Source of the DNA: Methyloprofundus sedimenti
GTDB taxonomy: Bacteria; Pseudomonadota; Gammaproteobacteria; Methylococcales; Methylomonadaceae
Direction of reading: 5' to 3'
Assembly (NCBI RefSeq): GCF_002072955.1
Contig: NZ_LPUF01000002.1
Coordinates: 310,001 to 374,000 of the forward strand
DNA: 64,000 nt
Below the pieces are notes generated by a model, which saw nothing but the letters and a program-made list of their open reading frames with translations, had not been told where the DNA came from and did no database searches. A program made the translations under genes and the position numbers. Within the stretch, counting starts at the first letter, position 1, and the number at the start of each line of letters is the position of its first letter. Positions 25,837 through 34,633 of the stretch are shown in pieces.

Positions 25837-26790
25837 ATGATTGATGATCAACATAAAATAAAAGTAGGTATTAGCAGTTGCCTGTTAGGTAATGAAGTCC
25901 GTTATGATGGCGGGCATAAGAGTAATGACTATATTCGGAAAACCTTATGTCAGTATTTCGAATTCAAGCCTTTTTGCCCTGAACTGGAAAGCGGTATGGG
26001 TGTTCCCCGCCCCCCTATTCAACTAAGACACACGGAGCAAGGTATCCGTTGTGTAGGTATCAAAGATCATAAGCTGGACGTCACCGAACAATTGCAATCG
26101 TGCAATCATATGCAGGATCACTGGTTGAAAGATTTGTATGGTTATATATTAAAAAAAGACTCTCCTAGTTGTGGTATGGAGAGGGTTAAAGTCTACCGAA
26201 ATGAATATCCGGATCGTAGTGGCACAGGTATATTTGCGCAATACCTTAAAGATCACTATCCCTTATTGCCGATAGAAGAGGAAGGACGCTTAGGCGATGC
26301 CAAGTTACGTGAAAATTTTATTCAACGTGTGTATGTTTATTATCGCTGGAAACAGTTCAGCCTGGAAACAGTAACTCCAAACCGGCTACAGGTCTTTCAC
26401 TCACAGCATAAGTTGATTGCCATGAGTCATGAGCAAAATATGGCCAAAAGTTTAGGGCAGCTGGTAGCCAGTGCCAATAAACAAAATATTGGAGATGTTA
26501 CGCAAAATTATATACTTTGGTTGATGCGCTGCCTGAAAATTACTGCTACTCGAGGTAATCATGTCAACACCCTGCAACATATTCAGGGTTATCTGAAAAA
26601 AACACTGGAAACTGATGATAAAGCTGAATTGATAGAAACAATTGAACGTTATCGCTTGGGGCAATTGCCACTGATTGTACCTATTACCTTACTACGCCAT
26701 CATTTTCGTAAACAGCCGGATCCGTTTATTGACCAATCCTATTATATGAATCCTTATCCGCAAGAGTTAGCAGTATTAAATGATATTTAG
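25837..26790 (+). CDS. DUF523 and DUF1722 domain protein (YbgA-like)
   Basis: A 317-residue protein. The N-terminal DUF523 half shows KVGISSCLLGNEVRYDGGHK, FCPELESGMGVPRPPIQL and KKDSPSCGMERVKVY, with conserved cysteines suggesting a metal or cluster site. The C-terminal DUF1722 half starts around NFIQRVYVYYRWK and includes FHSQHKLIAMSHEQ. The two-domain architecture is classically found beside photolyase genes, and recent work on the family suggests a tRNA or thiouracil-related activity for DUF523; I treat function as unresolved. It strengthens the light-stress theme of this region. Confidence 0.88.
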   Translation: MIDDQHKIKVGISSCLLGNEVRYDGGHKSNDYIRKTLCQYFEFKPFCPELESGMGVPRPPIQLRHTEQGIRCVGIKDHKLDVTEQLQSCNHMQDHWLKDLYGYILKKDSPSCGMERVKVYRNEYPDRSGTGIFAQYLKDHYPLLPIEEEGRLGDAKLRENFIQRVYVYYRWKQFSLETVTPNRLQVFHSQHKLIAMSHEQNMAKSLGQLVASANKQNIGDVTQNYILWLMRCLKITATRGNHVNTLQHIQGYLKKTLETDDKAELIETIERYRLGQLPLIVPITLLRHHFRKQPDPFIDQSYYMNPYPQELAVLNDI

Positions 26791-26825
26791 TTATTCAATT
26801 TAAATCACATAGCGAGTATTCAGTA

Positions 26826-27380
26826 ATGATAAAAATGTTAAAAAATGAATTTGATTCAAGAACAGAAACATTAACCCACTATCCACACATTAATGAAATA
26901 TTCTTTATGACACTTATAGTGCTTTGTTTTATCGGGGATTTACTAGGAGATGTTTCTGGCCGGGGCGCTATTTTTTACTGGATATTTATGGTGCCTGTTT
27001 TTTTCCTAATCACGCTGGTTAAAGAAAAAGCCAGGGAGTTGAAAACAGGGCGGATTATAGAAGACTTTATGCGCACCAGTTTTTTATACTGGCTAAGTGC
27101 ATTGATCTCCATCTTACTGGTCATGTTTCTCTGGCATGCAGACGCCTTAAATGCTGTATCAGCATCACTTGCAAGCCATGTGATAGTTGCTCAAACCATG
27201 TTTTTGCTGGGTACAATAGCTGGCGTGCGCTTTTATCTTATCGGTCTTTTCCTGTTTTTAACAGCCGGTATAACAACACAATTTGAAGGCGTTTTTGGTT
27301 TTACGATTCTAATTGCTTTGCCCATTATTTTCTTTGGTTTTTACTATGACAAGCATAAATCGACAGCGACAGCGGTTTAG
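26826..27380 (+). CDS. Membrane protein of unknown function
   Basis: A 184-residue protein with about six hydrophobic segments: FFMTLIVLCFIGDLLGD, IFYWIFMVPVFFLITLV, FLYWLSALISILLVMFLW, VIVAQTMFLLGTIAGV, LIGLFLFLTAGITTQF and TILIALPIIFFGFYY. I do not recognise the family. A short polar N-terminus (DSRTETLTHYPHINE) precedes the first helix. It follows the DUF523 gene by 35 bases on the same strand and may be co-transcribed. Confidence 0.75.
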   Translation: MIKMLKNEFDSRTETLTHYPHINEIFFMTLIVLCFIGDLLGDVSGRGAIFYWIFMVPVFFLITLVKEKARELKTGRIIEDFMRTSFLYWLSALISILLVMFLWHADALNAVSASLASHVIVAQTMFLLGTIAGVRFYLIGLFLFLTAGITTQFEGVFGFTILIALPIIFFGFYYDKHKSTATAV

Positions 27381-27793
27381 CTAGTCTTAGTGCATGATAT
27401 TGAAGGATTTATTATTAACTGCTGGATTAATTTAATAATGGGTGGTTTCAACTCTGAAGTGCACTTCCAGTAATCAAGCTACTTCAGGTCCAGTATTATT
27501 AATAAATACAGTCGTTTGAATCACATATGTTGCAGATAAACAAATGCATTTCATAACTAATAGCTTGATAAAATTTTTCTTCACTAGCTTACTTCTACTG
27601 AATGAAATCGGGCTCAATAATGCTCTGACTATACAATGAATCTGGCTGCATTATCTCAATAATTTTTCTGTCAAAATATAATAAATTCCTTCCTTTATTT
27701 TCTTTGCTGAGTTAAGATTTTTTACTATTCAACTGAAATAAATTATTAATAAGCATTTGATTTATGTAATGATTATTCTGGAGCATTGGTTAT
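27381..27793. other. AT-rich intergenic stretch
   Basis: About 410 bases without a supportable gene on either strand. It is AT-rich, contains several short A/T runs, and no convincing terminator hairpin, repeat or RNA gene was recognised. It should hold the promoter of the SRPBCC gene, and GGAG at 27780-27783 is its ribosome site. Confidence 0.5.
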
Positions 27794-28279
27794 ATGTATC
27801 GGTTTGAATTGAGAAAATCGGTGACAGGCGATGCCGGTATCAAAATTGCGCAACCTATTAGCCGTGTTTTCGGTTATGTTGCTCTTGATTTTTTTGAAAA
27901 TTACCCGAAATGGGCTTTAGAAGTTATCGAATTTAAAGCCATCAACAGCAACCCCATGCAAGTAGGGGCACTAGCAAGGCAAACTCGAATTGAGCAAGGC
28001 CAGAAAGCGGAAACAACCTTTGAAGTCGAAGCACTACAAAACAATGAGTTACTGGTTTTAAGTGGGCTTTCTGCACCTTTTAAAAACAGCTATCATTTTC
28101 AGTCTGTCCATCATGATGAGGCCACATTATTAACTTTTTCTGTAGAAATCATGCAAATTGAAGTATATATGCGGCCTTTTATTAAATTGATAAGTGCCGC
28201 TATTGAAGAAGGCGCTCATAATACTGTGGAAAATATTAAAATGTTACTCGAAACTGAGGTAGCAACTGAAAGCAAGTAA
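27794..28279 (+). CDS. SRPBCC (START-like) family protein
   Basis: A 161-residue soluble protein with the helix-grip pattern of polyketide cyclase/START-like proteins: IKIAQPISRVFGYVALDFFENYPKWA (first strand and helix), alternating beta strands such as VGALARQTRI, KAETTFEVEAL, NSYHFQSV and LLTFSVEIMQI, and a long C-terminal helix ISAAIEEGAHNTVENIKMLLE. Such proteins bind hydrophobic ligands in a deep cavity. Ligand and role are unknown. It lies next to the LOV gene on the same strand. Confidence 0.75.
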   Translation: MYRFELRKSVTGDAGIKIAQPISRVFGYVALDFFENYPKWALEVIEFKAINSNPMQVGALARQTRIEQGQKAETTFEVEALQNNELLVLSGLSAPFKNSYHFQSVHHDEATLLTFSVEIMQIEVYMRPFIKLISAAIEEGAHNTVENIKMLLETEVATESK

Positions 28280-28363
28280 GATATATATGCTAATTTTCAA
28301 TAATAGCTCAATAATTTGATTTAAATAATAACGTATTTAGTTTCTACTCATTGGAGCACAAGT

Positions 28364-28810
28364 ATGACTTTTATTGCTGAAAAAGATCCCGGGCTTATTC
28401 CGCAAATTCTCTCTGTTATTTTGGATGAATGCGTTAATGGCGTTACCCTGGCGGACCCTGATGAGGAAGATATGCCCATCGTTTATGCAAATAAAGCATT
28501 TGAACACATGACCGGGTATAGCCAGGATGAAGTGATTGGTCGCAATTGTCGGTTTTTGCAAGGCGACGACCGACATCAGGAGGCAATAAATCAACTAACA
28601 GAAGCCCTTAAAGAAAAAAAAGAGCAGGTGGTTACCTTGCGTAATTATAAGAAAAATGGCGAATTATTTTATAACCGGCTGAAGATAACACCGTTGTTTG
28701 ATCGTAAGGGGCAGGTAATTTATTTTCTTGGCATACAATACGATGTCAGCGACCAGCTTAAAGCTGAGCAGGAAATTGATGCGCTTAATATCCGCCTGAA
28801 TCAGCAGTAA
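28364..28810 (+). CDS. Short LOV blue-light sensor protein
   Basis: A 148-residue single-domain protein. The PAS/LOV core shows PIVYANKAFEHMTGYSQDEVIGRNCRFLQG, in which cysteine 62 of GRNCRFLQG is the residue that forms the light-induced adduct with FMN. DDRHQEAI, RNYKKNGELFYNRLKITPL and IYFLGIQYDVS follow, the other conserved LOV strands. There is no effector domain, only a short helical C-terminus (QEIDALNIRLNQQ), as in the 'short LOV' proteins of Pseudomonas, which act by dimer rearrangement or protein binding. With the BLUF protein and photolyase it marks this region as light responsive. Confidence 0.93.
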   Translation: MTFIAEKDPGLIPQILSVILDECVNGVTLADPDEEDMPIVYANKAFEHMTGYSQDEVIGRNCRFLQGDDRHQEAINQLTEALKEKKEQVVTLRNYKKNGELFYNRLKITPLFDRKGQVIYFLGIQYDVSDQLKAEQEIDALNIRLNQQ

Positions 28811-28905
28811 AATAGCTGAGTTAATAAGCCAGGACTTATGACTCTTAATTTATTTCAGTTCATCACGGCATATCAATCAACTGCCTTATTTTTCAGCACT
28901 TATAA

Positions 28906-29769
28906 ATGCCAGCCATGAAAACTTCTGAATCTATATTGCAAGCAACTAACCCGAATATACAAAATAGCGAAGGACTATTCTTTAATGAGATTTTTTTGAT
29001 TATCGCCTTGATTAGTTTTGTTATTTTGTTATTTATGGAAGGATTTAAGCCTTACCGCCGTTTTGAGCATAAAGTGGCTAAAAATTCTATTGCAACCAAC
29101 ACTAGCGCTTTTCTCTTTAATAATCTCATTTTAACGGCACTAAGGGCTTTATCCTTGTTTTTTATTGCCCAACAGTTTGCTAATGTCGGTATTTTAAATA
29201 CCATGCAAAATGGCCCCGTAAAATGGTTGCTTACTTTTCTCTTATATGACCTGACTATTTATCTTTGGCATTTTGCAAGCCATAAATATGAATTTTTATG
29301 GCGTATTCATAAAATTCATCACAGCGATAAAGCCTTTAATGTAACAACTGGCTTTCGTTTCCATATATTCGATCTGTTTCTGGAAATTATTTTAAAATGC
29401 ATTTTTGTCATAGTGATAGGTGTCAATGCTTATTTAGTTCTTGCAATTGAGTTGCTTGAAATGTCATTTATCTTCTTTCATCACTCTAATTTATCATTTG
29501 CGCAAGAAAGCATTATTTCCCGGTTTATTATTACGTCATCACTACATCGCACCCATCATTCTACTCTACGTAGTGAGCATGATAGTAACTATGGCATTGT
29601 GTTGTCTATTTGGGATCAGTTATTTGGAACTCGGAAAGAAGTTGTTCCTAAAAAGATAGGCCTGGATCTTATAGAAGCAGAGAACTTGATTCAATTATTC
29701 TTTCTTGCATTTCTTACAGAAAAGCAAATGAAAAATCTATTGCATCTAATTCCTAGGGGGAAAAGATAA
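28906..29769 (+). CDS. Sterol desaturase / fatty acid hydroxylase superfamily membrane protein
   Basis: A 287-residue membrane enzyme of the di-iron hydroxylase superfamily. Histidine boxes are HFASH, HKIHH and HRTHH, with further FFHHSN, between hydrophobic segments (LFNNLILTALRALSLFFIA, LLTFLLYDLTIYLW). Family members hydroxylate or desaturate lipids, sterols or carotenoids with O2. The sterol-type name reflects the domain family only. It is the last plus-strand gene before the convergent polyene export operon, and it could modify either membrane lipids or the pigment. ATG 28906 or 28915 could be the start. Confidence 0.85.
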   Translation: MPAMKTSESILQATNPNIQNSEGLFFNEIFLIIALISFVILLFMEGFKPYRRFEHKVAKNSIATNTSAFLFNNLILTALRALSLFFIAQQFANVGILNTMQNGPVKWLLTFLLYDLTIYLWHFASHKYEFLWRIHKIHHSDKAFNVTTGFRFHIFDLFLEIILKCIFVIVIGVNAYLVLAIELLEMSFIFFHHSNLSFAQESIISRFIITSSLHRTHHSTLRSEHDSNYGIVLSIWDQLFGTRKEVVPKKIGLDLIEAENLIQLFFLAFLTEKQMKNLLHLIPRGKR

Positions 29770-29860
29770 GCAATGTGCTTGAATTGGATAGCACAGTTTT
29801 AATACTTGATTAATCAAGCCTGAATGTTTTTTTGCTAGATGATCACTGTGATTTAAGCAA

Positions 29861-32155
29861 CTACACTCTATCAGGTTTGATCAATATAGGGCACAATAAA
29901 AAGCCCAATATCACACCACAGCTTACCACTTTAGCCAAAGTCTGTAACATTGATGTCTGGGCAAGAATCAAACAGCCAAAGACCAACGCACTGGTCAGCA
30001 TGGATGCGGCCATCGCCTGATAAGTCATGGTCAAATGACCACTGCGGTTTTCCTGATAGAAAATACCATAATCAACACAGATTGCGACGGCTAATAAGAA
30101 CCCCACTAAGTGTAAAAAGCTAATAGCTTCCCCGGTCCATGCCCAAAGAGCTAAAATCATTAAGGCCGCTAAAAATGCTGGCGATAGCGTTTGCATGGTA
30201 AGCACCAGGCTTTTATAGCGTAACCATAACAATAATGTAATTAAAACCAATCCTGATAGTAAAGTGATTTCAGCACGATGCTGATAATCTATCGCCATAT
30301 GATTCAGCATATCGCGTTGACTAAAATACTGTACATGCTGTAAATCTGCCAGGGCGCGTTGTATGGCTTCCGGCTTATGTTCGCTAAGCCAGATAATTAA
30401 CAAAGTCCTGTGATCAGCAACAACAATTTGATTACTGATTAATTTAGCAATAGGTGATTGTAAAACCTGTTCCAACGTCAAGGTCTCGTTCTGCGTGTAA
30501 TCCAGTTCGCCTAAACGGCGTATTGACAGGCCATGAGCTTGCAAGGCACTCCGCCAGGATTTGCGCTGTTCTTCATTTAAAGAGTTTAATAATAACTTTT
30601 GGTTTACTAGCTGCTGTTGCGCGGATAAAAGCCAGGGGTAAAGCCCAAAATAATCGTCTAAATCTCCCGCTTTTTTTATGACATCCAGTCGCTGATAAAC
30701 CTGTTCGGCGTTTTGCAATGTCTGTTCAACTGTTTCACCACTGACTAGCACAAAACGTCCGGGCTCCACGCTGATGATACGTTCCCGAATTTTTTTATCG
30801 GTTAGCTTTAAATAATCCAGTTCTGGCGTTAATTGTTGTAAATCCTGCATCCATTGTAAACGGTCTAATTGCAAAGCTCCGATGACTGACAATAGCACCA
30901 CTCCAGCTAACAGGCCCAGTCGGTAACGCTGACAAAACATGGGCCAAAAAACAATAAATCGTGAGGGTTTAATATTTTTTGCTTCCCCGGTCATCAGTCG
31001 CGGAAATAAATAGCGGGTTAAAAACAGAGAGACAATAATTCCGGTTCCGGTGTATACAGCAACTTGTTGAAAGCCCGGATAACCTGACAACCCTAACGCA
31101 ACATACCCAATTAACGTAGTTAGCGCGCCCATTAACAAGCTGGGAAAAATCTTCTTTATCACCTTAATTCGCTGCGCCTGCTGTAATCCCTGCGCATGAA
31201 CCAAGGCGTGAATAGGATAGTCAATGCAAACGCCTATTAAGGTAGAGCCGATGGCAATAGTCATACCATGCACTGAACCAAAGATAAAGTTAGTCACTAA
31301 CACAGCAACAGACATTACCGTTATCAGTAAAGAAAACACCCAGAACAAAACTCGAAATGAACGAAAAATAAACAGAAATAACAGCATGAGAGCAAGTGAA
31401 GAGAAAATGCTTATAAATCTGACATCATCCTCAATCATGGTCTGAGTTGCTACAGCAAATAACGGGACACCGGTCATATCTAGCTGATAATGATAGCCCG
31501 TTGCTTCAGTGGCAAAAGAATCCTTAATCTGTTGCTGAATTTCTCGCTGTTCTGGTACATCCATGCCCGACATTTGTGTTTCCAATATAAAATTAGCGTA
31601 CTGTGAATGTCTGAATGTCTGGTTTTGTAACTGTGTTGCGAAGGTTTTAAATCCATTTAAAGATAAAAGCAAAGGGTCTTGTACTGCTATTTTTTTAATT
31701 AACTGTCCCTGCGGAGAGAGTAATGCTTGTTTTAAACCCGCAGCTCGTGCTAACAAAGCTGTCTCGGTGAATATTTCTGCTAAATCCTGCCCGGGATTTC
31801 GGCTATATAACTGCGCTCCATGTTTAGCATATACGCTGGACAAAGCCTCTAAAGCGCCTCTTTTTTCATCAGTTGTCCAGACATCAACTACGCCGGAAAT
31901 AGACTTTAAATATTTTAGCCAGAGCTCAATAAAGACGGCAGAAACTTGCTGCCCTTCTCCTGCATCAACCGAGAGAATATAGCGCCGGGATAATGCACCG
32001 GACTGTATTTCACTGGCCAATAAAATTTCTTCGGCATTATCACCCGCAATAACAAAAGCGGAAATGTCGGTCTTAAATTGGGTGGTAAAAACAGCCAGGC
32101 AAACCAGCAGTGGTATACACAGGAAAAAAGATAAGGAAACTAAAGCAGGACGCAC
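29861..32155 (-). CDS. MMPL/RND-family exporter (aryl polyene cluster type)
   Basis: A 764-residue inner membrane transporter built as two repeats. Each has an N-terminal helix, a large periplasmic loop and five clustered helices (for example ISIFSSLALMLLFLFIFRSF to FLTRYLFPRL, and ITLLSGLVLITLLLWLRY to the C-terminus). The segments GSTLIGVCIDYPIHALVHA and FLLAVAICVDYGIFYQ hold the charged residues in the fourth helix of each repeat that relay protons in this family. Such exporters are regular members of aryl polyene and xanthomonadin clusters and probably move the lipidated pigment towards the outer membrane. It is last in the long minus-strand operon, two bases after the LolA-like gene. Confidence 0.88.
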   Translation of the reverse strand: MRPALVSLSFFLCIPLLVCLAVFTTQFKTDISAFVIAGDNAEEILLASEIQSGALSRRYILSVDAGEGQQVSAVFIELWLKYLKSISGVVDVWTTDEKRGALEALSSVYAKHGAQLYSRNPGQDLAEIFTETALLARAAGLKQALLSPQGQLIKKIAVQDPLLLSLNGFKTFATQLQNQTFRHSQYANFILETQMSGMDVPEQREIQQQIKDSFATEATGYHYQLDMTGVPLFAVATQTMIEDDVRFISIFSSLALMLLFLFIFRSFRVLFWVFSLLITVMSVAVLVTNFIFGSVHGMTIAIGSTLIGVCIDYPIHALVHAQGLQQAQRIKVIKKIFPSLLMGALTTLIGYVALGLSGYPGFQQVAVYTGTGIIVSLFLTRYLFPRLMTGEAKNIKPSRFIVFWPMFCQRYRLGLLAGVVLLSVIGALQLDRLQWMQDLQQLTPELDYLKLTDKKIRERIISVEPGRFVLVSGETVEQTLQNAEQVYQRLDVIKKAGDLDDYFGLYPWLLSAQQQLVNQKLLLNSLNEEQRKSWRSALQAHGLSIRRLGELDYTQNETLTLEQVLQSPIAKLISNQIVVADHRTLLIIWLSEHKPEAIQRALADLQHVQYFSQRDMLNHMAIDYQHRAEITLLSGLVLITLLLWLRYKSLVLTMQTLSPAFLAALMILALWAWTGEAISFLHLVGFLLAVAICVDYGIFYQENRSGHLTMTYQAMAASMLTSALVFGCLILAQTSMLQTLAKVVSCGVILGFLLCPILIKPDRV

Positions 32156-32157
32156 GC

Positions 32158-32790
32158 TTAATGATTTTTGAGTGTCTGTAATAAATTCAGCAAATTATGC
32201 TGGATCTCTAATCCCTGTTGCGGCTGGCTTAAATCATACTGACTGCGATCACCATCAGGCAAAATAACTTCCATATTATTCGCCGCCTGTTCATTCAAAC
32301 CTTGCATAATAATTTTCAGTGGCGCTTCATCTTCAGCGTATTCTTTTGCCGTCATTTCTAACTTCCAGGATGACTTCGAGGTGATAAATTTCAGCAAATA
32401 CTGCTGGCGTAAAGAAACCAGATTACCCGTTAGCATCGCTTTAAATGCAACCAGGCTAGCCATCATCGGGTTGCTTTCATCTAACTGTAGTTGATGAAAG
32501 GTCTGAGTAACAGGTTTATAGTATGTCAACAAACGTCCCTCGGCAGCCATCATCTCAATCTCTGGTTTTAATTGCTGCTTAAGTAGGGTATTGGGACTTG
32601 CCGCGTATAAAAAGCCACTGCCTTGCCAATCCTCATCAAATAAGCCCATGTAGCGCGTTTCTTGATAGGCTATTTGCACAGCAAGTTCTGGTTTCATCCG
32701 CGCCATAACACTTTCAATAGTATCCTGAGCCAGGCAGTTTAAGCTAAGACTACTCAAAAACAAGAATAAATATATTTTCAAAATTCGCAT
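32158..32790 (-). CDS. LolA-like outer membrane lipoprotein carrier protein
   Basis: A 210-residue periplasmic protein with a Sec signal (cleavage near CLAQ) and a LolA-type half-barrel pattern: TIESVMARMKPELAVQIAYQETRYMGLFDEDWQGSGFLYAASPNTLLKQ, repeated antiparallel strands, and a C-terminal IMQGLNEQAANNMEVILPDGD. In aryl polyene clusters such proteins shuttle the lipid-linked pigment across the periplasm. The gene lies between the COG4648-like membrane protein and the MMPL exporter with almost no spacing, supporting one export module. Confidence 0.8.
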   Translation of the reverse strand: MRILKIYLFLFLSSLSLNCLAQDTIESVMARMKPELAVQIAYQETRYMGLFDEDWQGSGFLYAASPNTLLKQQLKPEIEMMAAEGRLLTYYKPVTQTFHQLQLDESNPMMASLVAFKAMLTGNLVSLRQQYLLKFITSKSSWKLEMTAKEYAEDEAPLKIIMQGLNEQAANNMEVILPDGDRSQYDLSQPQQGLEIQHNLLNLLQTLKNH

Positions 32791-33435
32791 TTAACTCGCC
32801 TGTACATCCAGCCAGATTTTTCGACCATTAACCAGCATAGCTTTGGCTGACTCTTTAATTCCTGGAATCTGATCTTCGGGTAGATCAATTCTGCGAAACA
32901 AGAAAAAGCGCCAGATATATTCTGCGACCATTAATAGCGCCGTTAACATAAAAATGAGCACTCCGGTAAAAATTGCCCACCACTCTACCGGCGCAAAAAA
33001 GGCTAATAAGATACAAGTCACGACATTAAAAGCAAAAAAACTGGTCCACATAATGGTTAAATGACGACAATAACGACTGAGAGCGGAAGGCATAACTGGA
33101 AACTCAAGTGATGCAAAGCGTTCAACCAGAGAGGGACCTTTACCCCTGAGTAATGTTTTACCAAAAAACAACATTAAACTGAGCTGAATGACAATGGGAA
33201 CAAGCTTTGCCATTACATCCTGATAAAAAATAGCACCGAAAAATAGAATGATGACAATACCTGTTTTTTGAATTCGCACGCGCTTTGAGCGTGCTTTTAC
33301 TGCCTGGTAGAAATATAGACTGGCTATTGCTGCAGGCGCAAACCAGACCACACCTTCCTTTACGCCCCTGTATACAAGATAGGGGTAAAGTAAAAAAATG
33401 ATACCGCTAATGATGCTACGTAGAATGGTTTGCAT
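32791..33435 (-). CDS. COG4648-like inner membrane protein (aryl polyene cluster)
   Basis: A protein of about 214 residues with six or more hydrophobic helices starting MQTILRSIISGIIFLLYPYLVYRG and including FGKTLLRGKGPSLVERFASL and SRYCRHLTIMWTSFFAFN. It resembles the COG4648 membrane proteins that accompany ACP and AMP ligase genes in aryl polyene clusters. Function is unknown, perhaps positioning of the acyltransferases at the membrane. ATG 33435 is preferred, because a longer frame from 33468 would begin inside the ACP gene. Confidence 0.78.
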   Translation of the reverse strand: MQTILRSIISGIIFLLYPYLVYRGVKEGVVWFAPAAIASLYFYQAVKARSKRVRIQKTGIVIILFFGAIFYQDVMAKLVPIVIQLSLMLFFGKTLLRGKGPSLVERFASLEFPVMPSALSRYCRHLTIMWTSFFAFNVVTCILLAFFAPVEWWAIFTGVLIFMLTALLMVAEYIWRFFLFRRIDLPEDQIPGIKESAKAMLVNGRKIWLDVQAS

Positions 33436-33442
33436 GGAAAAA

Positions 33443-33706
33443 TTATTTGCTTCTATTTTCCGTGACAAATTCAGCTAATGAATTTAATGAGGCAAAAATG
33501 TCTTGATTGCGATCATCTTCGGAGGTGATTTTAACGCCGTATTGCCGATCTAACAACACTGCTATTTCCAAGGCATCAATCGAATCCAAACCTAGACCCT
33601 CACCAAACAAGGGCTCATCGGCAGCAATGTCCTCTGCACTAACATCCTCTAAATGTAAACCTTCAATAAATAGTGTTTTTAATTCCGCAATCAATTCTTG
33701 AGACAT
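33443..33706 (-). CDS. Acyl carrier protein (first copy)
   Basis: An 87-residue acidic acyl carrier protein. The phosphopantetheine serine lies in GLGLDSIDALEIAVLL, and the rest is the usual four-helix pattern (ELIAELKTLFIEGLHLE, EDIAADEPLFGEGL, LNSLAEFVTENRSK). AAGGAAAAGC precedes ATG 33706. Likely the main carrier for polyene chain elongation or for the AMP ligases of the cluster. Confidence 0.93.
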   Translation of the reverse strand: MSQELIAELKTLFIEGLHLEDVSAEDIAADEPLFGEGLGLDSIDALEIAVLLDRQYGVKITSEDDRNQDIFASLNSLAEFVTENRSK

Positions 33707-33806
33707 GCTTTTCCTTACTTAAACCAAAACCAAATATGAGTATTTTAACTTATTTACTCTTCGGGTCACTGTTATTGACTTAATTTGTTTCGGCAAATAC
33801 CTCACC

Positions 33807-33875
33807 GTAGGGCGGACTTTAGTCCGCTGATGTAAACAAGCACCAAACAAGCGGACTAAAGTCTGCCCTGGCTAC
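33807..33875. repeat. REP pair (BIME-like), GTAGGGCGGACTTTAGTCCGC class
   Basis: Two palindromic units face each other. The left arm reads GTAGGGCGGACTTTAGTCCG, followed about 24 bases later by GCGGACTAAAGTCTGCCCTGGCTAC. Each unit folds into its own hairpin and the two can pair with each other. The right end overlaps the TAG stop codon of the glycosyltransferase gene. It separates the ACP-to-exporter part of the operon from the upstream biosynthetic genes. Related in design to the BIMEs at 47.6 and 49.6 kb but different in sequence. Confidence 0.7.
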
Positions 33876-34633
33876 TTCTTCAAAAACAACTTAGGCAGGC
33901 GCAGCAAAAATCCAGTAAATAAACGGATATGCATACCGATTAACAAGACATTATCGCGTCCATATCTAAACTGACTAACACCGCCATCTTCTTTTGCAAT
34001 ATAGCATACTGGGGTAGGAATATTTACTATAGGTACAGCGCGCCAGGCCATGCGTACTGCTATTTCAGGATCAAAATCAAATCGTCGAGCCCAAGCTGTA
34101 GAATGCATCACAGAAATTAAATCCTGAATAGGATAAACACGCATACCAAACAGTGAATCATGAATGCCCCAACCTAAAGTTTCTAAATTTGCCCACCAAT
34201 TAGAAATACGTCGCCCTTTAACGCGTATCATTGGGGCCGAATCATCGAACACTGGCTCACCTAAAATCATCGCATCAGGATTTTCGATAGACAACTGCAT
34301 AAATTGCTTAATATAATCCGCAGAATGCTGGTGATCGGCATCCATAGTTAATACATGCGAATAGCCTTGCTCTTGTGCTTGAGTAATGCCTGCTAATATC
34401 GCCGCCCCCTTACCGTGATTTTTTGCTAATTTAATCACCACAAAAGTATCACAATACTGCGCTTGCAATGGCTCCAATAAAGCTTCGCTACCATCATCAC
34501 TACCATCAATAATCACCCAGACAGGCAACCATTGTTGTAATGCTTCTGTTACAGTCACTTTTAACAACGCGCCGGTGTTATAACTTGGAATCATAAGCAC
34601 ATGGCTATTTGAAAGTATTTGTTTATCGTCCAT
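33872..34633 (-). CDS. Glycosyltransferase family 2 (polyene cluster type)
   Basis: A 253-residue GT-A glycosyltransferase: N-terminal VLMIPSYNTGALLKVTV, VWVIIDGSDDGSEALL (nucleotide-binding aspartates), NHGKGAAILAGITQAQEQG and the metal-binding MDADHQHSADYI. The architecture is dolichol-phosphate-mannosyltransferase-like without C-terminal helices. In aryl polyene clusters a GT2 adds sugar or assists head-group attachment. It overlaps the following PlsC gene by 11 bases. Its stop codon TAG is the terminal TAG of the REP pair at 33807-33875. Confidence 0.85.
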   Translation of the reverse strand: MDDKQILSNSHVLMIPSYNTGALLKVTVTEALQQWLPVWVIIDGSDDGSEALLEPLQAQYCDTFVVIKLAKNHGKGAAILAGITQAQEQGYSHVLTMDADHQHSADYIKQFMQLSIENPDAMILGEPVFDDSAPMIRVKGRRISNWWANLETLGWGIHDSLFGMRVYPIQDLISVMHSTAWARRFDFDPEIAVRMAWRAVPIVNIPTPVCYIAKEDGGVSQFRYGRDNVLLIGMHIRLFTGFLLRLPKLFLKK

